Shown here piece by piece: positions 53,089 to 62,269 of a DNA stretch of 64,000 bases (position 1 is its first letter; the number at the start of each line of letters is the position of its first letter). Position numbers and translations under genes: made by a program. The DNA is from Nitrobacter hamburgensis X14 (GTDB lineage Bacteria; Pseudomonadota; Alphaproteobacteria; Rhizobiales; Xanthobacteraceae): NCBI RefSeq assembly GCF_000013885.1, contig NC_007964.1, positions 1,474,001 to 1,538,000 on the forward strand, written 5' to 3'. A model generated the notes under the pieces. The model did not search any database. It saw only the letters and a list, made by a program, of their open reading frames with translations, and was not told the DNA's origin.

Positions 53089-53813
53089 TGCGGTACAAGA
53101 TCGGCAAGGATATCGTCATCAGGAGCGAGAACGCCGCCAAGCCGGAGGCCCAGAGCTCAGCCTATCTCAACAGGCTGATTTCGCGGCTGGAACCGGTTCG
53201 CTCTAGTTTCGACTTCGGGTGTGGCAAGCTCCGGTATGAGCGGGTTATTGCGAAGACTACCGACATTCTTGGGCTGGTGGATTCCGAAGTGCAGTTCTCA
53301 AGAACGCAAATGATCCGCGGGCGGTTGACGACGATCCGCGATCACGTCCGAAGGTCTAACCACGTCGAGGCCTATACCGTAGGACAGTTCGCTTCCCAGG
53401 CGCACAGGTACGATCGGGGCTTCTGCATTAACGTTCTTTCGGTCATCCCTTCGGCAAGCGTTAGACTGGGCATCGTTCAGTTGATCAGAGCCAAGCTCAA
53501 GCCGGGCGCCACCTGCTTGTTCGTCGTCCTCTACCGGAATTCGGATTTTACCAGGATGCAGCGCCTTCCGAACTGCCAGCCTTACGGCAACGGATTTCTT
53601 ATGGATTCACTCCGCGGCCACTCTTTTTACGGCCTGATACCGCCGGACGAGCTCGCCAGCCTGGTTAACCGCGCGGGCTTCGTGGTCGAATCCACCGTGT
53701 TGGACGAGGGCACTGCCTACCTTTGGGCAAAGGTGCCTGAAGACGTGCGAGGCCCTGTCCACTTCTCGATCCGGGAGACGCCTGAGAACTTCCAAATACG
53801 TGCGGCCCCGTAA
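53088..53813 (+). CDS. Class I SAM-dependent methyltransferase, unknown substrate
   Basis: A 241-residue protein with a SAM-binding motif I (FDFGCGKLRYER near residue 40). Later come INVLSVIP, the equivalent of motif IV, and the post-IV strand GATCLFVVLYRN. The C-terminal part has YGNGFLMDSLRGHSFYGLIP. There is no DPPY or Pro-Cys motif, so it is not a classic DNA methylase; a small molecule, protein or RNA substrate is likelier. ATG 53088 overlaps the TM gene's stop. It converges on the XRE-ImmA gene, 16 bases away. Function unknown. Confidence 0.75.
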   Translation: MRYKIGKDIVIRSENAAKPEAQSSAYLNRLISRLEPVRSSFDFGCGKLRYERVIAKTTDILGLVDSEVQFSRTQMIRGRLTTIRDHVRRSNHVEAYTVGQFASQAHRYDRGFCINVLSVIPSASVRLGIVQLIRAKLKPGATCLFVVLYRNSDFTRMQRLPNCQPYGNGFLMDSLRGHSFYGLIPPDELASLVNRAGFVVESTVLDEGTAYLWAKVPEDVRGPVHFSIRETPENFQIRAAP

Positions 53814-53829
53814 GCCGATCCGAGCCGTG

Positions 53830-54918
53830 CTATTGAATGACGCGCAGATGTTTCGGGCGGCCCTTGTCGTCACCTGGCAGGTCGATCGAATAGGTCAGAG
53901 CGATTTCGTTTTGATGCATGCTCAGCATCGCCGACAGGTCATAGAGCGAATAGTTCAAATCTTGCATGTGCAGCGACACCAGTTCGCTGATGGTGCGCGG
54001 TGTTTCCGGAGTGAAGTCCAGTTCGGGCGGCTCGCGCAGCTTGATCTTGTGGATGTTGAACTGTTTCCAGATGTACTGCGCCTGGCCCTCGTTGAGGGCG
54101 CCGGCGCGCTTTGCGGCGAACACCAGCGACGCCATCGAAACGCGCCACTCGGGCTTCAAGGCCGCGAGCAGTGGCAGGTCGACCTTGCGGCCTACGAAAT
54201 ACGGCTTCACGTCTTCCGTCGGAAGCAGCAAGTTCGACGCGAACTGGTTGGCTTCGTCTTCCATTTCTGGCGTCGGGAATTTGTGCATTACGATGTGGCC
54301 GAGCTCGTGTGCCAGCGTGAAGCGCATTCGATCGGCGGGCTGACTGGAATTGAGGACGACGAGTGGAGGCATGCCCGCGATCGAGAAGGTCACGCCGCTG
54401 ATCGACGAGCCGCCGAAATCCGAATGCGCCACAATGATGCCGGCGTCCTCAACCAGCGCAGTGAGGTCCTCGATCGGACCCTCCGGCACCTGCCAGAAGC
54501 GCCGCACCAGGTCGGCGATGGCCGCGGGGTCGTTGCCGTAGGAATCCGAGTCGAACCGCGGCAGCTTGCGCACGGGATCCAAGTCTGTGGCGTCGAGCAA
54601 GCGCCGCAGGTGCATGATCCGGATGTTGAGTTCGGCAATGATCCGATGGACTTCCGGCGCCGGCACGTCGGTCTTCTTACGCCACATCGGATGCACGCTG
54701 ACCGGGGCGCCGTAGACCGTGTCGGTCTGCTTGAAGAAGGCGGCCGGCAGCGTGAACAATTTGGAGGCGGATTCGAGAAGGGCCTCAGTCGGCTCCTTGA
54801 GGCCGGTTTCGACGCGGGACAGTTCGACAGGCGGCACACCGAGTCCCGCAGCGGCCTCGCCCTGCTGCAATCCTCGAAGTTGCCGCGCGAGGCGCAGCAT
54901 GTTTCCGGTCGTTCCCAT
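53830..54918 (-). CDS. XRE-type regulator fused to ImmA/IrrE metallopeptidase
   Basis: About 362 residues. Residues 1-60 are a helix-turn-helix (MLRLARQLRGLQQGEAAAGL, then ELSRVETGLKEPTEALLESA), and a linker leads to an ImmA/IrrE peptidase domain with the zinc motif TLAHELGHIVMH and a downstream EDEANQFASNLLLP glutamate. ImmA cleaves a phage-type repressor; such fusions often accompany mobile or defence genes. The start at ATG 54918 (GGGAG 5 bases upstream) was preferred; a GTG at 54987 overlaps the upstream stop (GTGA) and adds 23 residues. It is the second gene of a unit with the 196-residue protein. Confidence 0.88.
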   Translation of the reverse strand: MGTTGNMLRLARQLRGLQQGEAAAGLGVPPVELSRVETGLKEPTEALLESASKLFTLPAAFFKQTDTVYGAPVSVHPMWRKKTDVPAPEVHRIIAELNIRIMHLRRLLDATDLDPVRKLPRFDSDSYGNDPAAIADLVRRFWQVPEGPIEDLTALVEDAGIIVAHSDFGGSSISGVTFSIAGMPPLVVLNSSQPADRMRFTLAHELGHIVMHKFPTPEMEDEANQFASNLLLPTEDVKPYFVGRKVDLPLLAALKPEWRVSMASLVFAAKRAGALNEGQAQYIWKQFNIHKIKLREPPELDFTPETPRTISELVSLHMQDLNYSLYDLSAMLSMHQNEIALTYSIDLPGDDKGRPKHLRVIQ

Positions 54919-54983
54919 AAAAGCTCCCATACGCATACGCCGACGATTCGGTTTAACAACTGATAACCGGGCAATCCGCTCGG

Positions 54984-55574
54984 TCACGAAGCGTCGCGGG
55001 ACTTCTTTTTGGCATCCTCAGACTTGAGCTTGGCGCGCCGCCGGCCGGTGGCCGGCATGGGTGCCGGTTTGCTCGGGAAGCGGATGGTCTCTTGGACGCC
55101 GCCGAGCAATTCATACGACCACAGCACTCCAGCGCCGTTGCGGGATGTGACGTGCAGGCTGTCGTACCCCGTCCGCATCGCGTTCAGCTTCCAGCAAATC
55201 TCGACTTTCATGGCTTCCGGCGCGTCCGGGAAGGCCAGCGTCGGGTTCAAGAATCTATCGTTTGCGCCGGTCCGAACATTCTGTCCCGCGCCGCTGCGGT
55301 CGGCCTTCTTGAAGCGGACGAGCACGGTGTTGGCGAAGAGGAAACGGGCGGTCGCCTTGCCCTTGAAGACCTTCACGCCTGGCTTGTCATCGAATTCGAC
55401 GATAGCGGCTTGGACAACGCAGTCGAAAATCTCGGCGGCGTCTGTCCGCTTGTACAGATTGCCAGCGCCGCGTCGCGAGAGATAGGCCTTGAAGCCAATG
55501 TCCACTACCCGGCGGACGCGTTTATCGAATGGTGCGAGGGCAGTGCGGACCAAGGGTTCGACAGGCATGGGCAT
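54984..55574 (-). CDS. Unrecognised 196-residue protein, partner of the XRE-ImmA gene
   Basis: No family recognised. It starts MPMPVEPLVRTALAPFDKRV and has a mixed alpha/beta middle, TARFLFANTVLVRFKKADRS and APEAMKVEICWKLNAMRTGY, ending in a basic low-complexity tail (GRRRAKLKSEDAKKKSRDAS) suited to nucleic-acid binding. No signal peptide or membrane segment. It lies 65 bases (or overlapping by 4 if the GTG start is used) before the XRE-ImmA gene, so both form one transcript. It could be the substrate of the peptidase, or an effector held in check by it. Start ATG 55574. Confidence 0.65.
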   Translation of the reverse strand: MPMPVEPLVRTALAPFDKRVRRVVDIGFKAYLSRRGAGNLYKRTDAAEIFDCVVQAAIVEFDDKPGVKVFKGKATARFLFANTVLVRFKKADRSGAGQNVRTGANDRFLNPTLAFPDAPEAMKVEICWKLNAMRTGYDSLHVTSRNGAGVLWSYELLGGVQETIRFPSKPAPMPATGRRRAKLKSEDAKKKSRDAS

Positions 55575-55895
55575 CGGCAGAATCTCGCGCTGTGACTACG
55601 GCGATCATGCCCATCTCAACGCCAAAAACAAGGAATTTATTTCAAATTTATTTCTATAAACTCGATATTTTCGGTAAGACACTGTTTTATCTAAGTGATA
55701 ATCTTGTGAACAATTGGATTCATGGATCTATCAGTCACGCTGCGGCTTGCGCTCGGAGGCGAGAGGCGGCGACGGCACTCCACGTTCGGAGCGACCCAAG
55801 TGGATCCTTTCTTGAACCATTTGGAATCCCTGGGGGCCAATGGTCGTGCTTCCGCCGGGAAAATGTCCCTTGCGACTCATTATGCAGTCCAGTTT
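55575..55895. other. AT-rich control region of the XRE-ImmA unit
   Basis: A 321-base gap between the helicase stop and the 196-residue gene. The part at 55620-55740 is the most AT-rich stretch in the island. It should contain the promoter of the XRE-ImmA unit and the end of the helicase transcript; no clear hairpin terminator was seen. See the candidate operator. Confidence 0.55.
55634..55701. promoter_or_regulatory. Candidate operator for the XRE-type regulator
   Basis: AATTTATTTC occurs twice, at 55634 and 55645, 11 bases apart (one helical turn). A 15-base dyad TTATC-TAAGT-GATAA lies at 55687-55701. Both are 60-130 bases upstream of the first gene of the unit that encodes an XRE protein. 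Autoregulation is inferred. Confidence 0.35.
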
Positions 55896-58682
55896 TTATG
55901 CTGGCACCGATTGATCGGCACGATCCCGTTCGCCCCAGCCCCGCGATAGCCGCTTCTTGACGTCGTTCCGGGCTAGAACCTTCTCGCAGAGCTCCCAGCG
56001 CTCATCCTTTGGCACGACGTCGCCGGCGTACCGCAGATCGAACGCGTTGGCCCGCGCGCGGCGGTTTGTGTAGTTCTTCAATTCGGCCTCGAGTCTCTCC
56101 TCATCGTCGATCCAGTCGTCGTCGATGACGTCGGGCAACGTCCCGAAAATGTCGAACCGATCCTTCATGCGGGAGGACAGCTTTGCGTAGACCTTCTCGT
56201 CCACCGTGGGTTGAGCAGAGCCATGGTAGAGGAGATTGAGCATGTCCACGCGATCGCGGCGTTGGCCGAACCGTTTGATGCGACCGATGCGCTGCTCGAG
56301 CCGGGAAGGATTCCAGGGAAGATCAACGTTGATCAGGGTCCCCAGCGTCTGGAGGTTCAGACCCTCGCAGGCGGCGTCGGTGGCCACAATTAGCCTGATC
56401 GTCCGCTCCTTGACCGCCCTCTTGATTTGCTCGCGTTCGACGCTCTTCCACTCACCGTTGATGTAGATTCCCGATTTCCCGGCGCCGGCGTAGACCGCCA
56501 CCGGCTCCCGCGGAAGCCGCCCAGTCAGCCCCTCGGCCACCCACTTGGTCGTGTCGAAATACTGGCTGAAAACGATGCAGCCGAGCTCCAGCCATCGCCT
56601 TTCTTCCAAGAAATATAGGACCGCGTCGAACTTCGGGTCCGTCGGATGGGGCGACAGGACGTCGATGATGGTCTGGAGGTGCCGCCGCTCCTCGTCGATC
56701 AAGGTCAGCCCCTCATCGCCGAGCTCAAGTTCGAGCTCCTCGTCGTCCAAGGACCGCCCGGCGAGCAGCTTTTCAGCGGTGGCCAGGCCGCTTGCGTAGC
56801 TCGAACACAGGCGCTGCAGCATCAGGCTGCGCATGAAACCGGCCGATTTCTTCCGTTTGCGTAGAACCTTCGTGAACTTGTCAGCCGCCTCATATGCCAT
56901 ATCGAACGCGTGCGATGTCCCAAGACCCAAGCCGTTGAACATCGGCGGCATGTGCGAGCCAGGCAACGGATGGATGTCGACCGGGATCCTGGGGATCAGG
57001 CCCATGCGCTCCAGCGTTGACCGCTTCCGCAGCACCACGTGCCGCACCACCGGGTTGTTGCGCTGGAAGAAGCCGAGATCGTCCTTCGGCGTCAGCACGT
57101 CGTCGACGAACTGATCGCGACAGAAGGCGTCGTTGATGTCACTGAAGCTGACTTGGGTGACAAAGCGATCGGGCCGAAGCTGGATCGCGTCCCGGACGAA
57201 CCCGAAAATCACATCATTCTCGGCCGCAGCGGGAAGCGGGTTGCGGAATAGCGGCCAAGCTTCGCGTTCGGACGTCACCTTGTTCTTGCCAGTGATAATC
57301 GGGACGGCCTTCTCGGTGGACCGCCAGTCGCTCCAGGCGTCCCCGATTACGTGCTCGGCCCCCATCCCGAGGATCTTGAGAAGGTCCCACATGTCCTCGA
57401 CGTCCGTCTGAATCGGCGTCGCGGTACCCAGGAGGACATGCCGTGCCCGCTTGGCGATCTCGAACATAAAGGACAGGAGGTTGTTTGCGGTTCGCTCCTT
57501 CTCCTCCGGATCCTCCTTCCCGCGGGCCCGGTGCGCCTCGTCCAGGATGACCATGCCGAACGACCGTGACATCAGATGCTTCCGTTCTTCCGTGTTATGG
57601 AAGATGAGACCGGTCGAGACGATCGCGATCTGGCGCGGACATTTGACGACGCCCGCAGCGCCGATCGACGGCATCGGAATCTCGTCGGGGTCCAGCCGCC
57701 ATGCCTTTTCAGTCGAAAGCCAAACGGCTGAAGGAATATTGAGGCGGTCCTTGAGTTCGATCTGCCACTGGGTGGTGAGCGTCGCCGGGCAGAGGATAAG
57801 GACGGGGCCATCGCCCAGCAAGGCCGAGACCAGGGCGGCGCCGGCGAGCGACAGGGTCTTGCCGACCCCGACCTCGTCGGCGAGCAACAGGCGGACGCTT
57901 CCGTAAGTTTCGCGGTGCTCCAGAAACAGCGACACAAATGCCCGCTGCCAAGGCATCAGCTCCTCGCCCTTGCGATAGATGTCGGCTTCCACCAAGGCGG
58001 CCGGCGCCACTTCCGACGGCTTCAGGTCCGCGAGCTGAACTTCGATCCGGCGGGCGCTGCGGCCGATTTCCTCGATGATCGCGTCCGGAAGCGGCTTGCC
58101 GAGCTCCCACAGATATTCGAATTCGTCTTCGACCCAGGCTACCCCGTCGGCTGACGTGTCTTCCCAGACGAATTCGTAATTGGCCGACCAGCCCTCGCGG
58201 GTCTCGTTAAGGCTGCCCATGAAGGCGGACGATGTCCCGTCCGGACGGTAGATGACCCCGGCCTTGCCATGCACGAAGGGCGCCTGCTTCCGGGAAACCA
58301 CTCGGATTTCGACGTTCCCGCGGGTGAGAATCTCATAAAGCCGCTGGTATCGCGGCCGGCGAAAAAAGCTCTCGACGGCGTCGTCGACGTCGTTCCACTT
58401 TTCCTTGAGAAGCTGCTCGCGGGCCTTTTGCGCCGCGTCGATGTCCAACTGATCGAGATCGGAATTGCAGACGATCCGGACTTTGCCGATCCCTTCGATC
58501 TCCTCGTTGATCAGGTCGAAAATCGAGGACCGGAAATAGCCGGCGATCCGCCGATACTCCGAAGCGCCCTTGAGCTGGTCCTTCAAGTAGACGTGTGATA
58601 GCCGGCCGAGCCTGGACGAAAACCGCTGAAGATTGCCGCCTCCGACGAGACTGGTGGAGCGGCCCAGCGGATTGACGTCCAT
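55896..58682 (-). CDS. PLD-like nuclease fused to an SNF2-family helicase (defence-type)
   Basis: A 928-residue fusion. Residues about 30-190 form a phospholipase-D-like domain with an HKD motif, HGKAGVIYRPD followed by FMGSLNET (near 137-160). An SNF2/RapA-type helicase follows: Walker A ADEVGVGKT (about 267), Walker B VILDEAHRARG (about 378), LLGTATPIQTD, FSQYFDTTKWV, and motifs V/VI ATDAACEGLNLQTLGTLINV and RLEQRIGRIKRFGQ (about 800). The PLD site may cut or only bind DNA; only one HKD is visible, so a dimer would be needed. ATG 58682 lies 6 bases after the methylase stop. Last gene of the DUF499-DUF3780-DUF1156-helicase operon. Confidence 0.9.
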   Translation of the reverse strand: MDVNPLGRSTSLVGGGNLQRFSSRLGRLSHVYLKDQLKGASEYRRIAGYFRSSIFDLINEEIEGIGKVRIVCNSDLDQLDIDAAQKAREQLLKEKWNDVDDAVESFFRRPRYQRLYEILTRGNVEIRVVSRKQAPFVHGKAGVIYRPDGTSSAFMGSLNETREGWSANYEFVWEDTSADGVAWVEDEFEYLWELGKPLPDAIIEEIGRSARRIEVQLADLKPSEVAPAALVEADIYRKGEELMPWQRAFVSLFLEHRETYGSVRLLLADEVGVGKTLSLAGAALVSALLGDGPVLILCPATLTTQWQIELKDRLNIPSAVWLSTEKAWRLDPDEIPMPSIGAAGVVKCPRQIAIVSTGLIFHNTEERKHLMSRSFGMVILDEAHRARGKEDPEEKERTANNLLSFMFEIAKRARHVLLGTATPIQTDVEDMWDLLKILGMGAEHVIGDAWSDWRSTEKAVPIITGKNKVTSEREAWPLFRNPLPAAAENDVIFGFVRDAIQLRPDRFVTQVSFSDINDAFCRDQFVDDVLTPKDDLGFFQRNNPVVRHVVLRKRSTLERMGLIPRIPVDIHPLPGSHMPPMFNGLGLGTSHAFDMAYEAADKFTKVLRKRKKSAGFMRSLMLQRLCSSYASGLATAEKLLAGRSLDDEELELELGDEGLTLIDEERRHLQTIIDVLSPHPTDPKFDAVLYFLEERRWLELGCIVFSQYFDTTKWVAEGLTGRLPREPVAVYAGAGKSGIYINGEWKSVEREQIKRAVKERTIRLIVATDAACEGLNLQTLGTLINVDLPWNPSRLEQRIGRIKRFGQRRDRVDMLNLLYHGSAQPTVDEKVYAKLSSRMKDRFDIFGTLPDVIDDDWIDDEERLEAELKNYTNRRARANAFDLRYAGDVVPKDERWELCEKVLARNDVKKRLSRGWGERDRADQSVPA

Positions 58683-58688
58683 TTCTTG

Positions 58689-61600
58689 CTATCCCAAGCG
58701 TTCGTTCCGGATCAGACCGTGGAGAATACGCGCCGCACGCGATTCTGTCTCGTCCACGGCCTCCCGCTTTCGGGCAATGTACTCCGCGATCGCAGCCAGG
58801 TCGTCGCGCTTGTTGTGGTAGCTGGGCAGCAGATCCTTGAGGTGGGACAGCACGTCGTCCCCCTCCACCTCGTTTTCCAGTTCGAAAATGGCGTATAGGG
58901 CCGCTCGGGTCACCGACGGGCCGAACTCGGGCACCTCGAAGCTGTTCTTCTTGAACTCTTTCGCTGTCCGCAACCGAGCCTTGTTCGGCTCCACGCTCCC
59001 CATTAGGGCCCCGTAGTCGCCTACGCGGAATGCCTTCGCGAAATTCTGGTAGTTGTCGAGCTTTCGTAGCGACGTGGTCTCGATGTCCATCATCTTGAAA
59101 TAGAAGCGCTCCGCACCCGTCAGGCTCTCCCAGAGCTTCGGAGACATATTCTCGGGCACCATGTGCTCATTCGCAACCTGAACTGCAAAATCGATGATCT
59201 CGCCGACCAAGTTCTTCTCGCCCGTCCTGCGGGGGCGCAGGGCCTCTTTCGTCATATCCGTGCCGTCGATCTTCTCGTACTTCGTGAGCACGCGTAGCGC
59301 GGCCGCATAGCCCGCCATCTGAAGGTCGGCATCCTCGAAGAGGTTCTCGATACGGCCATGGCCTTTCATGTGTTGATTCAGGCCTGCCATGGTATCGATC
59401 TGATCGGCAACCTCGGCCCGCACCTCCTGCACGATCTCGTCCTTGTATCCGGCCTCGCTCCCTCCGCGCTTGCGAGCGACTAGAATCACCGTGCCCTGGA
59501 CGTATCCGCCCTTCTTGAGTTCGGATGTCGTCTCGGTCGCGATGTACCAGGCCGCCATGACCTGCAAGCCCGCACCCCAGAATATCTGAGCCATGTCGGC
59601 CCAAACTGCAGAAGACTGATGTGTGAACATCAGGATTTGCAATCCGGAAGACGGCATGTGTTCCGTCATAGTTCGGTACGCACCGACCATGTTGTGCCTA
59701 AAATCTTCGCCGTCGCCTTTGATTGCAACGGGCCGACGCGAGTCCCACGTCCAGTCCGGGAACACCTTGCGGCCACTGCCCCGTATCCACGAGATGAAGA
59801 ACTCGGTGATCTCGTGATAGTTGACCGCGTCCGCATAGGGCGGGTCCGTGATATACACGTGATTGGTGGTTTTGAGGTCAGATACGGCATGTGACGCGAC
59901 CGTACGGTTGCTCACCAGCGGGAACGACTGAACTTCGGACGTCAGGAACAAATCCTTGATGAGGAAGATGGAAGCCCGACTTGAGTAGTTCCAAAATGTG
60001 TTGAGCGCTTGATTGTAGAAGACGTGGTTCGGAAGCTCGCGGGGCCCGCCCAACTGCTTACCGCGAGCGTCCTTCCTGGCGGCCGAAGTGATCCACTGAC
60101 ACATCTTGCTTGCATGGTTCAGAACCGACGGAACGGCAACCAAAAGCGATGGATCATCGATGCTCTTCAAAATGGTGGAGAGGACGACGTAGTCACGGGG
60201 CGTGAACAGGTGGTGCCAATAGGTCCACCCGCGCTCCCTGATCGGTTGGTCGGTGTTATCGCCGGCCTCGATCTTCATATCGGGGACAAGTCCAGCCGAT
60301 TGCCACGACGATAGGTTCTTCGAGACGATACCTTCGATCTTTTTCTCGTTTTTCAGGTCGCGCTCGGTAGGGGCTGCGAAGAACGTCTCCTGTCGGGTCT
60401 TGTCTAGTGAGTCCTTCGCGATCCATTGGATGCAATAGAGCCGTTCCTGGAAGACGTCAGTCGGCGCCGGCTTGAAATCTTCCTTGGTCCACAGGCGAAG
60501 ACCACTCGTATTTGTTCCGTCGGCAGTGCGACGATCTCCTCTGATTGTCTTGATAGGTGTCGAATAGATTTCACCGTCAAGTTCGTACACCAGGCTGTTG
60601 TCCCGAACCGTACCGAGATCGGCTTTCGCCAATTCCTCGTCGGATACTCCTGCAACGACCTCGATATTGAACCGCTTGTTGGCATGATCGGGGACAAGAC
60701 GGCCGATTACGTTCCGTGACTTCGAGATCGCCCAAGTCGTGGACATCGGAACCATCCACTGCGTCTGCGGACATCTCGTCTCGAGACAGTAGAGGTACGC
60801 CTTGGCGCGGTCGCCGGCAGCGTTGAACTCGATCCCCAACGAGGCCAACTCTTTGTTCACCTTGATGGCCAGCTTCTTCTCGGCTTTAGCGATTTCGCTG
60901 CGACGCTCCTCGTCGGCTCCGATGACGTTGAGGGCACCCCACGTGAGCGTGCATGCGATGGGGTTGAGATCGGAGGCGTAAACGTCGAGGCCCAATCGAG
61001 CGGCCTCGAACGGAATCGAGCCGCCGCCGCAGAACGTGTCCGCAATGCTGATCCTTTCGCCAAACCGCTGTTCGCCGATCTCGTTGAGAAGGTCGGCGAG
61101 ATTCGTCGCCTTCGTGCCTAACCTTGCGTTGATTTCTTTGAGATACGGCCCGGTGAGTTCTTCTTCCTTCACTTCCTCTGGACGCAAGAGCTTGGCGACT
61201 CTGGCCGCGTACGGCATTCGCGGTAGGATCGCCGTCATCAGAGCTAGGCGGTCGCCCCGAGGCATCGGTGCGAGCCGTTTTTCCGACTTCCCGTCGAGTT
61301 CGATCGTCTCTACAAGTGCGGCGATCTCCGCAGGAGTGCCGTAACTTTCGATTTCTTCGATAGAGAGCGGAGTTTTGAACCGCTGAGAAATTTGTTTGTC
61401 GCTCATCCCCATCAGGATTTCGAAGATCTCCAGATCCGCGATATCGTCGCCGGTGGACGGGAGGAGCGAAGCGAGAACGCAGGCTCGCACCAGGACAAGA
61501 GGCTTTCGTCCCTTCCAATAGGAGCCAAGCCCGGTCAGAGTCTGACCGAGATTTGCTTTGCGCTCCTTTTGCGCCTCGACAGAAATCTTCTGCGCTGGCC

Positions 61601-61691
61601 ACACGCGCTCGATCAAGGACGGGGTATTCTTGAACGAAAACGGCACCACCTTGGACTTCACGACTTTAGCGTCCATGATCACACTCTTCAC
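58689..61691 (-). CDS. DUF1156 adenine-specific DNA methyltransferase (COG1743 type)
   Basis: A 1000-residue protein. The N-terminal DUF1156 segment is seen as SLIERVWPAQKISVEAQKER. SAM motif I is ADTFCGGGSIPFEAARLGLD near residue 219, and the catalytic DPPY is in ITDPPYADAVNYHEITEFFI near 615, both intact. A cysteine pair in YCLETRCPQTQW is what remains of the family's zinc-ribbon. It is expected to N6-methylate adenine in host DNA, marking self. GTG 61691 overlaps the stop of the DUF3780 gene (GTGA); an ATG at 61676 is the alternative. It is followed by the helicase 6 bases on. Confidence 0.92.
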   Translation of the reverse strand: MKSVIMDAKVVKSKVVPFSFKNTPSLIERVWPAQKISVEAQKERKANLGQTLTGLGSYWKGRKPLVLVRACVLASLLPSTGDDIADLEIFEILMGMSDKQISQRFKTPLSIEEIESYGTPAEIAALVETIELDGKSEKRLAPMPRGDRLALMTAILPRMPYAARVAKLLRPEEVKEEELTGPYLKEINARLGTKATNLADLLNEIGEQRFGERISIADTFCGGGSIPFEAARLGLDVYASDLNPIACTLTWGALNVIGADEERRSEIAKAEKKLAIKVNKELASLGIEFNAAGDRAKAYLYCLETRCPQTQWMVPMSTTWAISKSRNVIGRLVPDHANKRFNIEVVAGVSDEELAKADLGTVRDNSLVYELDGEIYSTPIKTIRGDRRTADGTNTSGLRLWTKEDFKPAPTDVFQERLYCIQWIAKDSLDKTRQETFFAAPTERDLKNEKKIEGIVSKNLSSWQSAGLVPDMKIEAGDNTDQPIRERGWTYWHHLFTPRDYVVLSTILKSIDDPSLLVAVPSVLNHASKMCQWITSAARKDARGKQLGGPRELPNHVFYNQALNTFWNYSSRASIFLIKDLFLTSEVQSFPLVSNRTVASHAVSDLKTTNHVYITDPPYADAVNYHEITEFFISWIRGSGRKVFPDWTWDSRRPVAIKGDGEDFRHNMVGAYRTMTEHMPSSGLQILMFTHQSSAVWADMAQIFWGAGLQVMAAWYIATETTSELKKGGYVQGTVILVARKRGGSEAGYKDEIVQEVRAEVADQIDTMAGLNQHMKGHGRIENLFEDADLQMAGYAAALRVLTKYEKIDGTDMTKEALRPRRTGEKNLVGEIIDFAVQVANEHMVPENMSPKLWESLTGAERFYFKMMDIETTSLRKLDNYQNFAKAFRVGDYGALMGSVEPNKARLRTAKEFKKNSFEVPEFGPSVTRAALYAIFELENEVEGDDVLSHLKDLLPSYHNKRDDLAAIAEYIARKREAVDETESRAARILHGLIRNERLG

Positions 61692-62269
61692 TTCATGCGC
61701 TCGAACAAAGGAAGCTGGGGTCGCTCCTCCGTGCTTTTCGGCCGTTTGGCCCGAATGGCCACGACCTCCTCACCGGTCGGATTCTCCGTCAGCGCTACCC
61801 GCAGCGCCTTGCGCCAGCCGACGTCGACGTCCTGCGATGTCCCTGTCATCGAGGCCGCCATGGCGAACAACCACCAGCGCTCTTCCGGCTTCAACCCGCT
61901 CCAGTTGCGGATGGCGTTCGGAATCGTCTCCTTCGGCGCAGCCTCGATCGCCCACAGCAAGACGCAGAGTTCGCGGCCAAGAAGACGCTCAACCTGGTTC
62001 TTGCCGCTCTTCCATCGGCTGGTCGTAAGCTTTTTCTCCTTGAGACGATCATTCAGCACACGCTCGAGTTCCTTGCGGACGCCGTTCCAGGCGTCCTGAC
62101 CGATTCGGCAGCGCTCAATCGAATCCGGGATGCCGTTGGAGCCGCCGGTCAGGCCAAATTGCTCAGTGATGACGACGGGATTGGCGCGCGCCGCCGGGAT
62201 CTCGACCACGAAGTGATGGGGATCGATATCGTTCGGGACGCCGAAACCTGTCGTCTTACGCTCACTCAC
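61688..62269 (-). CDS. DUF3780 protein of the DUF499 defence cassette
   Basis: A 193-residue protein beginning MSERKTTGFGVPNDIDPHHF with VEIPAARANPVVITEQFGL, the DUF3780 pattern. The centre includes WKSGKNQVERLLGRELCVLL and the end is basic and polar (RPKSTEERPQLPLFERMK). DUF3780 is of unknown structure and occurs with DUF499 and DUF1156 proteins. GTG 62269 overlaps the DUF499 stop by GTGA and its own stop overlaps the methylase start, so all three proteins are coupled at translation, suggesting one complex. Confidence 0.85.
   Translation of the reverse strand: MSERKTTGFGVPNDIDPHHFVVEIPAARANPVVITEQFGLTGGSNGIPDSIERCRIGQDAWNGVRKELERVLNDRLKEKKLTTSRWKSGKNQVERLLGRELCVLLWAIEAAPKETIPNAIRNWSGLKPEERWWLFAMAASMTGTSQDVDVGWRKALRVALTENPTGEEVVAIRAKRPKSTEERPQLPLFERMK

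Noticed and set aside
55722..55949. A 75-codon plus-strand frame next to the helicase end
   Set aside because: Arginine-rich translation without motif, partly antisense to the helicase, no start signal.
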